Positions 42,914 to 51,807 of a DNA stretch of 64,000 nt are shown here, one piece after another. The first letter of the stretch is position 1; the number at the start of each line of letters is the position of its first letter. The stretch lies in contig JBCDCE010000002.1 of NCBI GenBank assembly GCA_039182515.1, positions 31,412-95,411 of the forward strand, written 5' to 3'. The notes beneath the pieces were generated by a model, which had not been told where the DNA came from, did not search any database, and was given only the letters and a program-made list of their open reading frames with translations. The position numbers and the translations under genes were made by a program. Origin of the DNA: JBCDCE01 sp039182515. Its GTDB lineage: Bacteria; Pseudomonadota; Alphaproteobacteria; Rhodobacterales; Rhodobacteraceae.

Positions 42914-45001
42914 TCATATCTGTTCTCCTTCAAAAACCCACATGGTTTGCGGAAAAGACCACGGAGCAACGAGTCCATGGGACATCAACCATGCCCCAGA
43001 AGCCTCGATCGCCCGCTCTTTGAGAATAGGAGCGCCGCGCGACAAAGTAGACGCATTGGCACGGTTGATCAGGCGCACTTTATAGCGCGCTTGCGGTTCG
43101 AGACGTGTGAGACGTTGGGGGCGCGGCGCGATCTGCGCACTTGTGTCAGCTTTGCCCAAAAAGACAACAAAACGATTGCCACCTTGGCTGATCTGCTGCT
43201 CACCAATCACGGCCGGATCGGCGCTATCGAGACGTAGGATATCGGCGTGCATCATCCAATCGCGATTGTGCTTAAACCAGCTTGTTACCTCACTGAGAAC
43301 ACGCTCTTCCACTTCTGTGAGCTCGCGAGGATCCATTTCAAATCCCATGTGCCGCTGGGCGGCCACCCAGGATCTGAAGGAAATGTCGAGTTCGCGCCCC
43401 GAGGTATGGCACCGTCGGGGACCCACGTGGCTTCCAGTGACGGCTGCAGGCAAAAAGAGTGCAGCATTGTGCTGAATACGCAAGCGTTCGAGGGCATCAT
43501 TGCTATCAGACAACCATACCCGGTGTGTTCGGCTCAAGATACCAAAGTCAATCCGGCCGCCCCCTGAGGCACAGCTTTCAATCTCAACATCTGGGAAGGC
43601 GGTGCGTAGACGGTCTATGAGGGCATAAGACCCTCTTGTTTGCGCAGCATCGGGCATGGGCAAAACGCGGTTGTGGTCCCATTTGATATAGTCGACATCA
43701 TAGGCGCTCAGGATCGCAGACAAGCGCTCGAAGATGAAATCCCGCACGTCTGGCAAAGCCATGTTCAGCGCTTTTTGCTGCCGACCCAAAGTTTGATCTT
43801 CGCTGCCGAGCGCCCAGTTGGGATGTGCGCGGTGAATGTTGCTTTCTGGATTGATCATTTCCGGCTCAAACCAGATCCCAAACGTCATGCCTTCAGATTT
43901 CACATGATCAATCAAAGGGCCAAGCCCATCGGGGTATTTGCGCGGATCAACCTCCCAATCACTTAGGGAGGTTGTGTCGTCGTCGCGTTCCCCAAACCAA
44001 CCGTCATCCAGCACAAAGCGTTCCGCGCCAAGTCGCGCGGCGCGGCTTGCGATATCCTTTAAAACATCCAGTTTGTGATCAAAATAAACCGCTTCCCAAC
44101 AGTTATAGTGAACGGGCCTGGGGCGTTCACGGTCTGGCCAAGGCACCACTTTGTCGCGCAGATAGCGTTGGAAGGCTACCGCGCAACCGTTCAAGCCATC
44201 GCTGGAATAGGTCAGGTAGAGCGGTGCGGTTTCAAAGCGCGTAGCGGGCTCGTGCTCCATGCGGGCAGCATGGCCAAATTGTACTTGGCGGCGCCCATCC
44301 GGCAGCTCTTCCGCGATCATCTTATGGCCACCTGACCAACCATAGTGAAAACCGTAAGCTTCGCCTTGGGTATTGGTTGCCCCTTTGCACGGGATAATCA
44401 GGCCAGGAAAATGCTCATGCCCGGTGCGCCCCGTTCGGTTTTCGCGGTACCGCATACCCGCCGACCAGGGTGTGGTCGCGGTTTGAAACTCACCGCACCA
44501 TCGCCCTGTAAAATCGATCATCTCATCCGAATGCTGAGGCCCAGGGATCACGGGGGCGGCGAGCCAATGCAGATGCACGGGCCGGGTTGCCTCCAATACA
44601 GCTTGGGCGGTGATCAGATGGCTGGCGGCATCCATACGGAAAGAGGCGGTGTAGGTCAGCGCATTCGCAGTGTCCGAAAACGTCAGGATCAGCTCTGCCC
44701 GGTTGTCAGAATGCGCAGCCTCTTCAAAGCAGAACTTTGGCAAAAGCGGTGTGCCATCGGTGTCGCGCACAATAAGGCCTGGCTGGCCAGGAAAGGTGCG
44801 CACAGCTTCCGGGCAGATCGACAGCTCTGGATTCTCGTCCAGCATGCCACCTGTGACATCGATCCAATGGGCTGCCGCAAGTGTTTCGCCATCGTCATTA
44901 GAGCTCAGCGGAGGTCCCCAATAGACCACTTCGGGCAAGCGCTCACGCCTTGCGGCCAACAGGAGCGTCTGTTGGCCATCATCCAATCGCCAAACTTTCA
45001 T
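42914..45001 (-). CDS. Alpha-galactosidase, glycoside hydrolase family 36
   Basis: The 695-residue enzyme has the GH36 three-domain layout. The barrel shows FVLDDGWFG, WFEPEMINP, the nucleophile aspartate in YIKWDHNR and the acid/base region WLSDSNDA. It cleaves alpha-1,6-galactosides such as melibiose and raffinose. No signal peptide is present, so it works on imported sugar. It starts one base after the preceding permease stop. Confidence 0.94.
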   Translation of the reverse strand: MKVWRLDDGQQTLLLAARRERLPEVVYWGPPLSSNDDGETLAAAHWIDVTGGMLDENPELSICPEAVRTFPGQPGLIVRDTDGTPLLPKFCFEEAAHSDNRAELILTFSDTANALTYTASFRMDAASHLITAQAVLEATRPVHLHWLAAPVIPGPQHSDEMIDFTGRWCGEFQTATTPWSAGMRYRENRTGRTGHEHFPGLIIPCKGATNTQGEAYGFHYGWSGGHKMIAEELPDGRRQVQFGHAARMEHEPATRFETAPLYLTYSSDGLNGCAVAFQRYLRDKVVPWPDRERPRPVHYNCWEAVYFDHKLDVLKDIASRAARLGAERFVLDDGWFGERDDDTTSLSDWEVDPRKYPDGLGPLIDHVKSEGMTFGIWFEPEMINPESNIHRAHPNWALGSEDQTLGRQQKALNMALPDVRDFIFERLSAILSAYDVDYIKWDHNRVLPMPDAAQTRGSYALIDRLRTAFPDVEIESCASGGGRIDFGILSRTHRVWLSDSNDALERLRIQHNAALFLPAAVTGSHVGPRRCHTSGRELDISFRSWVAAQRHMGFEMDPRELTEVEERVLSEVTSWFKHNRDWMMHADILRLDSADPAVIGEQQISQGGNRFVVFLGKADTSAQIAPRPQRLTRLEPQARYKVRLINRANASTLSRGAPILKERAIEASGAWLMSHGLVAPWSFPQTMWVFEGEQI

Positions 45002-45002
45002 T

Positions 45003-45848
45003 CTATTTCACGGCCCCCAGGGTGAGACCCGCGATGAAGTGGCGTTGCATCAGGAAGAACATGGCAACGGGGGGCAGGGCGGCGATGATCGAGCCAGCAG
45101 ACATGAGGTGATACATGGCGCGGAACTGCGCGTTGAAGCTGGTGATGCCAGCTGTCACGGGCTGAGCGTTTTCGCCTTGGGTGAGCACAACTGCCCAGAA
45201 GTAATCATTCCAAATGAAGGTAAAAATCAAGACGGACAACGCCGCAATCGCAGGCTTCATGAGCGGCAGCACCACATACCAAAAGATCTTCCATTCTGCG
45301 ATGCCTTCGACGCGGGCTGCTTCGATCAATTCATAGGGCAAAGCGCGAATGAAGTTGCGCATGAAGAGCGTGCAGAAGCCGGTCTGGAAAGCGATATGGA
45401 AGAGTACGAGGCCTGTTTTTGTATTGTAGAGCCCCATGTCCAAAGTGAGGTCGCGCACCGGCACCATGAGGATCTGGAAGGGCACGAAATTGCCCGCAAT
45501 GAACATGAAGAAGATCAGCAGGTTGCCTTTGAACCGGTAGATGCCCAAAGCAAAGCCGGTCATGCACGACAGTGCCACAGCGCCGATCACCGTGGGAATA
45601 GTGATCAAAAACGAGTTCAGGATGTAGCGCGGCATCGACGAGGTGAAGACCTGACCATAATTGGCCCAGAACTCGAAGGACGACGGCACGCCCCAGTAGT
45701 TACCAGTGGTAAAATCCACGGCTGGGCGCACCGAAAAGAGCGCCACGGCGATCAGGGGGGCCAGCCACAAGAGCATCGCGATGGGCAACATGCCTTGGTA
45801 GGTCAGTTGCCAAGTGCGGGAGGACTTTTCGATGGGTCTGGGGAACAT
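45003..45848 (-). CDS. Carbohydrate ABC transporter permease (MalG type)
   Basis: The 281-residue inner-membrane protein has six predicted helices and the EAA ATPase-docking loop EAARVEGIAEWKIFWYVVLPLMKP. The end GLTLGAVK is typical of MalG-like subunits. Together with the upstream permease it forms the channel for the galactoside transporter. It starts 18 bases after the MalF-type gene. Confidence 0.93.
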   Translation of the reverse strand: MFPRPIEKSSRTWQLTYQGMLPIAMLLWLAPLIAVALFSVRPAVDFTTGNYWGVPSSFEFWANYGQVFTSSMPRYILNSFLITIPTVIGAVALSCMTGFALGIYRFKGNLLIFFMFIAGNFVPFQILMVPVRDLTLDMGLYNTKTGLVLFHIAFQTGFCTLFMRNFIRALPYELIEAARVEGIAEWKIFWYVVLPLMKPAIAALSVLIFTFIWNDYFWAVVLTQGENAQPVTAGITSFNAQFRAMYHLMSAGSIIAALPPVAMFFLMQRHFIAGLTLGAVK

Positions 45849-45866
45849 CTCTAGGTCTCCTGCGCT

Positions 45867-46817
45867 TTAGCGGCGAAGTTCTTTTTCGTCTTGGTACATG
45901 CGCCACAAGAAGTAGGCGATGAAGACGAGCATGATCAAAAAGAGCACCACGGCGATGGCTGCGCCATAGCCCATGCGGAAGCCGTATTCTGAGAGCGAGC
46001 GCTCGAACATGTAAAAGCTGAGCACGCGGGTGGAGCCAAACGGGCCGCCGTTGGTCATGATGGAGATGAGGTCAAAAGACCTGAGCGCGCCGATGATCGT
46101 TACAACGAAGGCAATGAAAGTGGCGGGTTTAAGCTGCGGCAGGATCACGTACCACAGCATCCTAAAGCCTTTTGCGCCATCAAGACGGGCTGCTTCAACT
46201 TGCTCGGGATCCACAGCATTCAGCCCCGTGAGATAGAGGATCATCACGTAAGCGGTTTGCGGCCAAAGGCCTGCGGCGATGATGCCATAGGTGGCTGTGG
46301 TCGGATCGCCCAGGATGTTGACCGGCTCAAAGCCAAAAAAGCCGATGATGCCGTTAAAGAGGCCAAACTGCGGGTCATAAAACCATGTGAACACCAGGCC
46401 CACAACGATCTGGCTGATCACAAACGGAAAGAAAAAAAGCGACTTATAAAGCCGGATCCCCGTGACGGTTTGGTTCAGAAATAGCGCAATCGCCAGACCT
46501 GCCGGCAGGGCCAAAAGATAGAGGATCAGCCATTTGACGTTGTTCCAGAACGACACCGTAAACCGGCCATCGTTGAAGAGGAGCTTTTCGTAGTTCCCCA
46601 AGCCCACAAATTCGCCGGTTTGGCGCAGGGGCCCGAGGCCGTCCCATTTATAGAGCGAGATGTTGAAGCTCTGGATCACTGGAAAGATCACATAGAGCAG
46701 GAACATGGCCACCCCTGGGATCAAGAAGAGCCAGGGCGTGATCGCGATTTGGTTGCGCTTGTACCAGCTGCGCTTTTGAAGGGCAGTGGTGGGCTGACCA
46801 GCATCAAGTTGGGCCAT
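45867..46817 (-). CDS. Carbohydrate ABC transporter permease (MalF/UgpA type)
   Basis: The protein, about 316 residues, has six helices and the EAA loop EAARLDGAKGFRMLWYVILPQLKP. WLFLIPGVAMFLLYVIFPVIQS is the usual first helix. I prefer the ATG at 46817, which follows GGAGG, to one five codons upstream. It is separated from the binding-protein gene by 139 bases with a strong hairpin. Confidence 0.92.
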   Translation of the reverse strand: MAQLDAGQPTTALQKRSWYKRNQIAITPWLFLIPGVAMFLLYVIFPVIQSFNISLYKWDGLGPLRQTGEFVGLGNYEKLLFNDGRFTVSFWNNVKWLILYLLALPAGLAIALFLNQTVTGIRLYKSLFFFPFVISQIVVGLVFTWFYDPQFGLFNGIIGFFGFEPVNILGDPTTATYGIIAAGLWPQTAYVMILYLTGLNAVDPEQVEAARLDGAKGFRMLWYVILPQLKPATFIAFVVTIIGALRSFDLISIMTNGGPFGSTRVLSFYMFERSLSEYGFRMGYGAAIAVVLFLIMLVFIAYFLWRMYQDEKELRR

Positions 46818-46921
46818 AGGTGCCTCCGTCACATAGGGATCGGCAAAAAGGGATCGGCATGGATAAAGGCCCTAGCGTCAGGCCCTTGTCGATATCGATA
46901 GGTTTGGCGTGCGAGTGGGGT

Positions 46922-46946
46922 CGGGTGCGCGAGAGCCGCGCACCCG
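46922..46946 (-). terminator. Hairpin after the galactoside binding-protein gene
   Basis: CGGGTGCGCG and CGCGCACCCG pair over 10 bp with a 5-base loop, 10 bases after the stop. No T-run follows, so it is more likely a partial terminator or mRNA-end stabiliser that keeps binding-protein levels above the permeases. Confidence 0.7.
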
Positions 46947-46956
46947 AGGGATTGTC

Positions 46957-48219
46957 TCAGTAGACGTCCTGACGCACTTCTTCGAGGCGCTCGAGGATGT
47001 CATCGAGGTTCTGTGGGAACACCATGAACTCCTGCATGCCTTCCATCGCGGCTTTCGCCATCTCTGCTGGGAAGTCACGGTCGAAGAACTGGGCCACACC
47101 ACCTGGTGAGTTCGAAGACAGCATTTCGAAGCCTTTGTTCAGGAACTTGTCGTTGTCTACAGAAGCAGAGGCGTTGACAGGCAACTGACCGAGGTTTGCG
47201 CCGTTGTTGATCTCTGTTTGCTCTTCGGCAGAAGCCATGAAGCGCAAGAATTCACGTGCGGCTTCTTTGTTCTGAGCGTTTGAAGGGATGTGGAACGTAT
47301 CCGTTGGCGCGTCTTCTGCCAGAGCGATACCTGGTGTGATCGCTGGGAACTGGTGGAAGTCGAGCTGATCGTCTGTGAGGCCAGCTTCACGCAGCGGTGC
47401 CACAGCGAAGTTACCCTTAAGGATCGCGCCGGCTGAGCCGTCTACGAGGAAGGGAAGCGATTGCTGCCAGTCTTTGTTCTGGTGGTCGTCTACAAAGGCG
47501 CCGAGGTCTACGAGACGCTGCCAGTTGGCAAATGTTTCGCGCACGCGTGGGTCTGTCCATGGGATTTCGCCACGTGCCATTTGCATGTGGAAGTCAAAAC
47601 CGTGGGTCCGCATGTTGAGATAGTCGAACCAGCCAGAGGCCGTCCAAAGCCACTTGGTGCCGATTGTGTAGCACTTGCGGCCAGATGCGATCATCGCTTC
47701 GCAGTTAGACACCATCTCGTCGAAGTTCGCTGGCTCAGAGAGGCCGAGCTCTTCGTAGATGTCTTTGCGGTAGTAGATGCCCCACTGGTAGTAGGTGTAA
47801 GGCACGCCCCACTGCTTACCATCAATGGTCATAGCGCCTTTTGTGGAGGCGAGGTTTGTGGCGATGTCTTCTTCCATCCACAGATCCGACACGTCCTCAA
47901 AAAGGCCCGCTTTCACGTAAGGAGTCATGCGGTTGGCCGCGTACCATGTTGCCACGTCTGGTGCGTTGGCCGTCAGGAAGTTGCGGATTTGAGTTTTGTA
48001 GGCTTCGCGGTCGATCACGGTGGTCTCAATGTTCAGACCTGGGTGCTTTTCGCCGAAGCGTGCAATCATCGCTTCCATCGTGGCCCGGGGTGCTGGGTTC
48101 GATGTGTCGAGGAAAATTTTGAGATCGCCGGTGAGGCTGTGGCCGCCTGCGAAGGCCGCGCCGCTGAGTGCAGTCGCGGTTACGAGCGACGCGAGGGTCG
48201 CTTTGATCATGGAACGCAT
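46957..48219 (-). CDS. Carbohydrate ABC transporter substrate-binding protein
   Basis: This family 1 extracellular solute-binding protein is about 420 residues. The signal peptide (MRSMIKATLASLVTATALSG, then AAFAGG) sits at the ATG at 48219, which follows GGGAGGAC. The frame extends to 48426 but without secretion features. The mature body includes NIETTVIDREAYKTQIRNFL and GKQWGVPYTYYQWGIYYRKD, typical of sugar-binding proteins. By context it binds alpha- or beta-galactosides. It is the first gene of the galactoside operon. Confidence 0.92.
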   Translation of the reverse strand: MRSMIKATLASLVTATALSGAAFAGGHSLTGDLKIFLDTSNPAPRATMEAMIARFGEKHPGLNIETTVIDREAYKTQIRNFLTANAPDVATWYAANRMTPYVKAGLFEDVSDLWMEEDIATNLASTKGAMTIDGKQWGVPYTYYQWGIYYRKDIYEELGLSEPANFDEMVSNCEAMIASGRKCYTIGTKWLWTASGWFDYLNMRTHGFDFHMQMARGEIPWTDPRVRETFANWQRLVDLGAFVDDHQNKDWQQSLPFLVDGSAGAILKGNFAVAPLREAGLTDDQLDFHQFPAITPGIALAEDAPTDTFHIPSNAQNKEAAREFLRFMASAEEQTEINNGANLGQLPVNASASVDNDKFLNKGFEMLSSNSPGGVAQFFDRDFPAEMAKAAMEGMQEFMVFPQNLDDILERLEEVRQDVY

Positions 48220-48242
48220 ATGTGTCCTCCCTGGGTGCTTCC

Positions 48243-48281
48243 ATTTGGCTTTTCCGAGTTCCAAATAGTGAAACTTGGTTT
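48243..48281. promoter_or_regulatory. Candidate operator in the divergent binding-protein/IclR promoter region
   Basis: Two inverted repeats lie here: ATTTGG (48243) with CCAAAT (48261), and AAAC-TTG-GTTT (48271-48281). On the minus strand TTGACA (complement of 48319-48324) and TATGAT (48293-48298) resemble promoter boxes with a long 20-base spacer. The repeats fall just downstream, where an IclR-type repressor could block the galactoside operon. Confidence 0.4.
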
Positions 48282-48374
48282 TGCATATTGAAATCATAAC
48301 CGCGACTCGCCTAGTCTTGTCAACAGTGAGTCTCGATTTGCGGGACCAAGAGCGCGATTTGCGCCGGGAGGAGA

Positions 48375-49187
48375 ATGATGGCGGCCGAGAACGGCATGGC
48401 GGGCGGTGGCACCGTGGGCAAGGCACTGGATGTGCTGGATCACATCGCGATGTTCGCGCGCCCTGTGCGGTTCAATGAACTCCTGACGGGCTCACCCTAT
48501 CCCAAGGCGACGCTCTATCGGCTCGTGCAGGTTTTGGTTGGCGAAGGCATGGTCACCTTTAATGCGGATCAAGGCACCTATAGTTTGGGCATGCGCCTTG
48601 TGCGTTTGGCCCATGCGGCCTGGGACCAGTCCTCCTTGGCGCCCATCGCGCGCCCGCACATCGATGCGCTTAGCGCTCAGGTTGGCGAGACAGTCCATCT
48701 GGCACAGATCGACAACGCCCAGGTTCTCTACGTGGACAAGCGCAACGCGCGCGTGCCTGTAGAGATGTACTCCCAGGCGGGCAAAGTGGGCCCAGCCTAT
48801 TGCACGGGCGTTGGCAAAGTCATGTTGGCCTATCTGGGGCCAAGCGAGCTGGACCGCGTGTTGCAACAACAAGCCTTTCACCGCTTTACGCCCCATACGC
48901 TCACCAACGAAGACCAATTGCGCCGCGAACTCAGCGACATTCGGGCCAATGGATATGGGTTTGACCGCGAAGAGCACGAACCCGGCATCATTTGTGTCGC
49001 TGTCCCAATTTTAAGCGCGCAAGGCCGCTTGCTCGGGGCCCTTTCGGTCACAAGCACCACCTCGCGCACAAATCTTGCAGCTCTGGAAGCCCAGCTTCCG
49101 CAAATTCAAACAACCGTTTCGGCCATTGCCGAAGAGGTACAAGCCTGGCGGTTCCCCGACCAGGCTCCTGCGTCTATGGAGGACTAG
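48375..49187 (+). CDS. IclR-family transcriptional regulator
   Basis: The 270-residue regulator has an N-terminal winged helix (KALDVLDHIAMFARPVRFNEL) and a C-terminal effector-binding IclR domain (about 85-255) with GETVHLAQID and CTGVGKVMLAYL. The start is preceded by GGGAGGAG. It is divergent from the galactoside operon and upstream of the transporter ATPase gene, with only 3 bases between them. It probably senses a sugar or sugar acid and controls both units. Confidence 0.9.
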   Translation: MMAAENGMAGGGTVGKALDVLDHIAMFARPVRFNELLTGSPYPKATLYRLVQVLVGEGMVTFNADQGTYSLGMRLVRLAHAAWDQSSLAPIARPHIDALSAQVGETVHLAQIDNAQVLYVDKRNARVPVEMYSQAGKVGPAYCTGVGKVMLAYLGPSELDRVLQQQAFHRFTPHTLTNEDQLRRELSDIRANGYGFDREEHEPGIICVAVPILSAQGRLLGALSVTSTTSRTNLAALEAQLPQIQTTVSAIAEEVQAWRFPDQAPASMED

Positions 49188-49190
49188 GCC

Positions 49191-50249
49191 ATGTCAGGTG
49201 TGACCCTAAACAATGTGATCAAACGCTACGGCGAAACCCAGGTGATCCACGGCGTGGACCTAGAGATCGAAGACGGCGAGTTTTGCGTCTTTGTGGGCCC
49301 CTCGGGCTGCGGCAAGTCCACGCTGTTGCGCATGGTGGCCGGCCTGGAGGAGACCACCGAAGGTCAAATGCACATCGGCGCGCGCGACGTGACCAAGATG
49401 GACCCATCAGAGCGCGGCGTGGCGATGGTGTTTCAAACCTATGCGCTTTATCCGCATATGACCGTGGCTGAAAACATGGGCTTCGGCCTCAAGATGAACA
49501 ATCATCCAAAAGAGGAGATCAACAAGAAGGTCGCGGAGGCCAGCCGCATCCTCAAGCTGGACGAATATCTCAAACGCAAACCGAAAGCCCTTTCGGGCGG
49601 GCAACGACAACGGGTGGCCATTGGGCGGGCGATTGTGCGTGGCCCGGAAGTGTTCCTCTTTGACGAACCTCTGTCGAATTTGGATGCAGAATTGCGCGTT
49701 GAAATGCGCGTTGAGATCGCGCGGCTCCACCAAGAGATCGGCGCCACGATGATCTATGTGACGCACGACCAAGTGGAAGCCATGACGCTTGCCGACAAGA
49801 TCGTTGTGCTGCGCTTGGGTCGGATCGAGCAAGTCGGCGCGCCGATGGATCTCTACCGTGACCCCGACAACAAATTTGTGGCAGGCTTTATCGGCTCACC
49901 GGCTATGAATTTTGTCGCAGGCACCGTGGGCGATGGCGCGATTGATGCGCCGGGATATGGCGCACGCGTCTCCCCTCAGATCGCGATGCCAGAAGAGGGC
50001 CATTCGGTCCTTGTGGGCGTGCGTCCTGAGCACATCGCCATCGACCTCACCGGTGACACCCACCGCGTTGAACTGACCGAAGCCCTAGGCGGCATCAGCT
50101 ACGTCTATCTGAAGTCCGAAACGGGCGAGAGCCTGATCGTCGAACAACGCGGCGACCACCGCTCCAAAGAAGGCGACCGCGTCAGCCTCTCCTTTGAGAA
50201 TGAACGGGTCTATGTCTTCGACAGCCAAAGCGAGCTGCGCTTGCGCTAA
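49191..50249 (+). CDS. Carbohydrate ABC transporter ATP-binding protein (UgpC/MalK type)
   Basis: The 352-residue ATPase has Walker A GPSGCGKST, Q-loop VFQTYALYPHM, signature LSGGQRQR, Walker B VFLFDEPLSNLD and H-loop YVTHDQVEAMTLADK. A C-terminal OB/TOBE regulatory domain (about 240-350) follows. It is the only ATPase of the galactoside cluster and should energise the permeases encoded on the other strand. It is probably co-transcribed with the IclR gene. Confidence 0.93.
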   Translation: MSGVTLNNVIKRYGETQVIHGVDLEIEDGEFCVFVGPSGCGKSTLLRMVAGLEETTEGQMHIGARDVTKMDPSERGVAMVFQTYALYPHMTVAENMGFGLKMNNHPKEEINKKVAEASRILKLDEYLKRKPKALSGGQRQRVAIGRAIVRGPEVFLFDEPLSNLDAELRVEMRVEIARLHQEIGATMIYVTHDQVEAMTLADKIVVLRLGRIEQVGAPMDLYRDPDNKFVAGFIGSPAMNFVAGTVGDGAIDAPGYGARVSPQIAMPEEGHSVLVGVRPEHIAIDLTGDTHRVELTEALGGISYVYLKSETGESLIVEQRGDHRSKEGDRVSLSFENERVYVFDSQSELRLR

Positions 50250-50477
50250 GGAGGTTTGGTTTAAAGCGCTGATGATGAGCTATTGAAGCGCTTAAGCTCA
50301 AAACACGCTTACTTTTAGCGCTGCGAAAGTCTGCTCGGAGCCCAAGGTGCGTGATGCTGCAGTATCCACCAATGTCTGGTTTGCGTTGATCCACGTCCCC
50401 GCTGCCTTCTTCCGAAAGCTAGATATGTTGACAAGTCGATGATATGGTTAAAGCGAGCTGTCGGTGCGGGGTTGTCT
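50250..50477. other. Gap before the TIR gene
   Basis: 228 bases without a gene. AAGCGCT (50264) and AGCGCTT (50287) could form a stem ending the ATPase transcript, but no T-run follows. TTGACA at 50428 is a possible -35 box; no good -10 box is at the right distance. Confidence 0.35.
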
Positions 50478-51512
50478 ATGAAGGAATATGATGTCTTCAT
50501 CTCGCATGCTAGCGAAGACAAAAGCCTAATTGCCCGCCCGCTTGCAAAATTCCTTCGAGATTCGGGCTTCCGTGTTTGGTTTGATGAGTTTGAACTTGGC
50601 GTCGGCGATAGCTTGCGGCGCGCAATTGACAAAGGGCTGTCCAGGTCAAACTATGGCGTTGTTGTTCTTTCATCAGCCTTTTTCTCTAAGGGTTGGACGA
50701 ACTATGAGTACGACGGGCTTGTTCAACAGAGCATTGACCAACCTGGCATTATACTGCCAATCTGGAGCGGCATAGAATTTGATTATGTTGCTAAAGAAAG
50801 TCTGCCTTTAGCGAACATTGTGGCAGAAAGATACCCAACTTCGACCCGTGCGGAAATAGGTCAGAGCATCGCTGCGAAAATCGGCGTTGCCAAAATAAAT
50901 AGAAGAGGTAAATCCTTCGTCATACGAGAAAGCGAGAGTGTCGCAGTTTCAAGTACGGATATTGAAAAAGGATTTGTCACAGCGTCCACCGTTCAGTCAG
51001 ATAGAATTGTTAATTCTGAAGATACGATTGTCGGCACTCAAAAAGTCATTATGCCGATACGAGATCAGCTTGGATTCTACGAGTTTTTTCATTGGAAGTC
51101 TGATCCGGGCGATATTGAGATAATTCGGTTCTCGTTGTACGATAAATTCTTGAACTCTTTGGTTGATAGTGAGGTTGAGCTGGTTGAACACACGGATCAA
51201 CAACTTCGGGCTCGAATTCACTTTGAAATGCGAAAGAACAGATTTTTCGAATTCTCCGCGAAGGTCAAATCAAGGAACTACTTTCAAGACCTTTACAATA
51301 CTGGATCGTCGAGGGCGGAGTTTGTCTTTGTAAGCGGAATGAAGCTTTTTGAGTATGAACTAGTGTATCCGCAGCGCGATTTTCCCGCCGGGATTAAGGT
51401 ATCCCTTCCTAGCATGCAAAAGGGGGAGGCAAGACGAGAAAGATCTCGGTTTCTATTTTCGCGCTTCAACGTGCGTGCGGGAACCAACCTTGAGTTCGGG
51501 CTGCAAGCGTAA
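50478..51512 (+). CDS. TIR-domain protein with unknown C-terminal domain
   Basis: The protein, about 344 residues, begins EYDVFISHASEDK, the first strand and box of a TIR domain (residues 1-135). RVWFDEFELGVGDSLRRAID and SAFFSKGWTNYEYDGL follow; Glu77 in the WTNYE segment sits where TIR NADases place the catalytic glutamate. The rest (about 150-344) is strand-rich and unrecognised. TIR proteins of bacteria often cleave NAD+ in phage defence; that role is inference here. GC is visibly lower than in neighbours (about 43% in a sampled 60 bases), suggesting transfer. No partner gene (Argonaute, Thoeris, CBASS) is adjacent. Confidence 0.82.
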   Translation: MKEYDVFISHASEDKSLIARPLAKFLRDSGFRVWFDEFELGVGDSLRRAIDKGLSRSNYGVVVLSSAFFSKGWTNYEYDGLVQQSIDQPGIILPIWSGIEFDYVAKESLPLANIVAERYPTSTRAEIGQSIAAKIGVAKINRRGKSFVIRESESVAVSSTDIEKGFVTASTVQSDRIVNSEDTIVGTQKVIMPIRDQLGFYEFFHWKSDPGDIEIIRFSLYDKFLNSLVDSEVELVEHTDQQLRARIHFEMRKNRFFEFSAKVKSRNYFQDLYNTGSSRAEFVFVSGMKLFEYELVYPQRDFPAGIKVSLPSMQKGEARRERSRFLFSRFNVRAGTNLEFGLQA

Positions 51513-51807
51513 ACTGCTGAAATCTTCAACATGACGCTGGTCATGGAGACTAACCCATGGATCTGCCGCTCATAGTAGGAACTGGACCTTAGAGCCGTTG
51601 CCATGAATGGCAGGAAAGTCCTCTAAAGCGTTATGCGAAAAACCTGAATCACCTAACGCTGCCTGAAACCCTTGGTTTCAACGCGTTAGCTGATGCACGA
51701 TATCTCAGGTATTTCGTCAAACGCTGTAATCTGACAGTTCCAGGAGTCTTTTCTAAGCGTAAAAAACCCAAAGCCAACTGCTCCGCGTGATTTGGAACGC
51801 AGGTTTC
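51513..51807. other. Gap between convergent TIR and GDPD genes
   Basis: 295 bases without a gene. It holds a short hairpin (TGCCAT-GA-ATGGCA, 51599-51612) and the palindromic element at 51627-51725. Confidence 0.5.
51627..51725 (+). repeat. 99-bp palindromic interspersed element, copy 3
   Basis: Arms at 51627-51647 and 51705-51725 are inverted repeats matching at 17 of 21 positions. The core is CTAACGCTGCCTGAAACC - CTT - GGTTTCAACGCGTTAG. The sequence is close to the reverse complement of copy 1 over the full length. It lies between convergent genes. Confidence 0.87.

Noticed and set aside
42841..42978. Extended N-terminus of the galactose-operon SDR
   Set aside because: The extension would translate the hairpin pair and overlap the alpha-galactosidase end; the ATG at 42840 has a good GAGG site and the expected SDR start.
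45039..45854. 271-codon open frame antisense to the MalG-type permease
   Set aside because: Shadow of the permease frame with biased composition and no recognisable domain.
47461..48291. 276-codon open frame antisense to the galactoside binding-protein gene
   Set aside because: It complements a certain gene codon for codon and shows no family motif.
51599..51612. Hairpin TGCCAT-GA-ATGGCA after the TIR gene as a terminator
   Set aside because: Short stem, 2-base loop and no T-run; chance is likely.
50250..51807. Integrated mobile island around the TIR gene
   Set aside because: Lower GC is visible, but no integrase, transposase, tRNA junction or flanking direct repeats were found.
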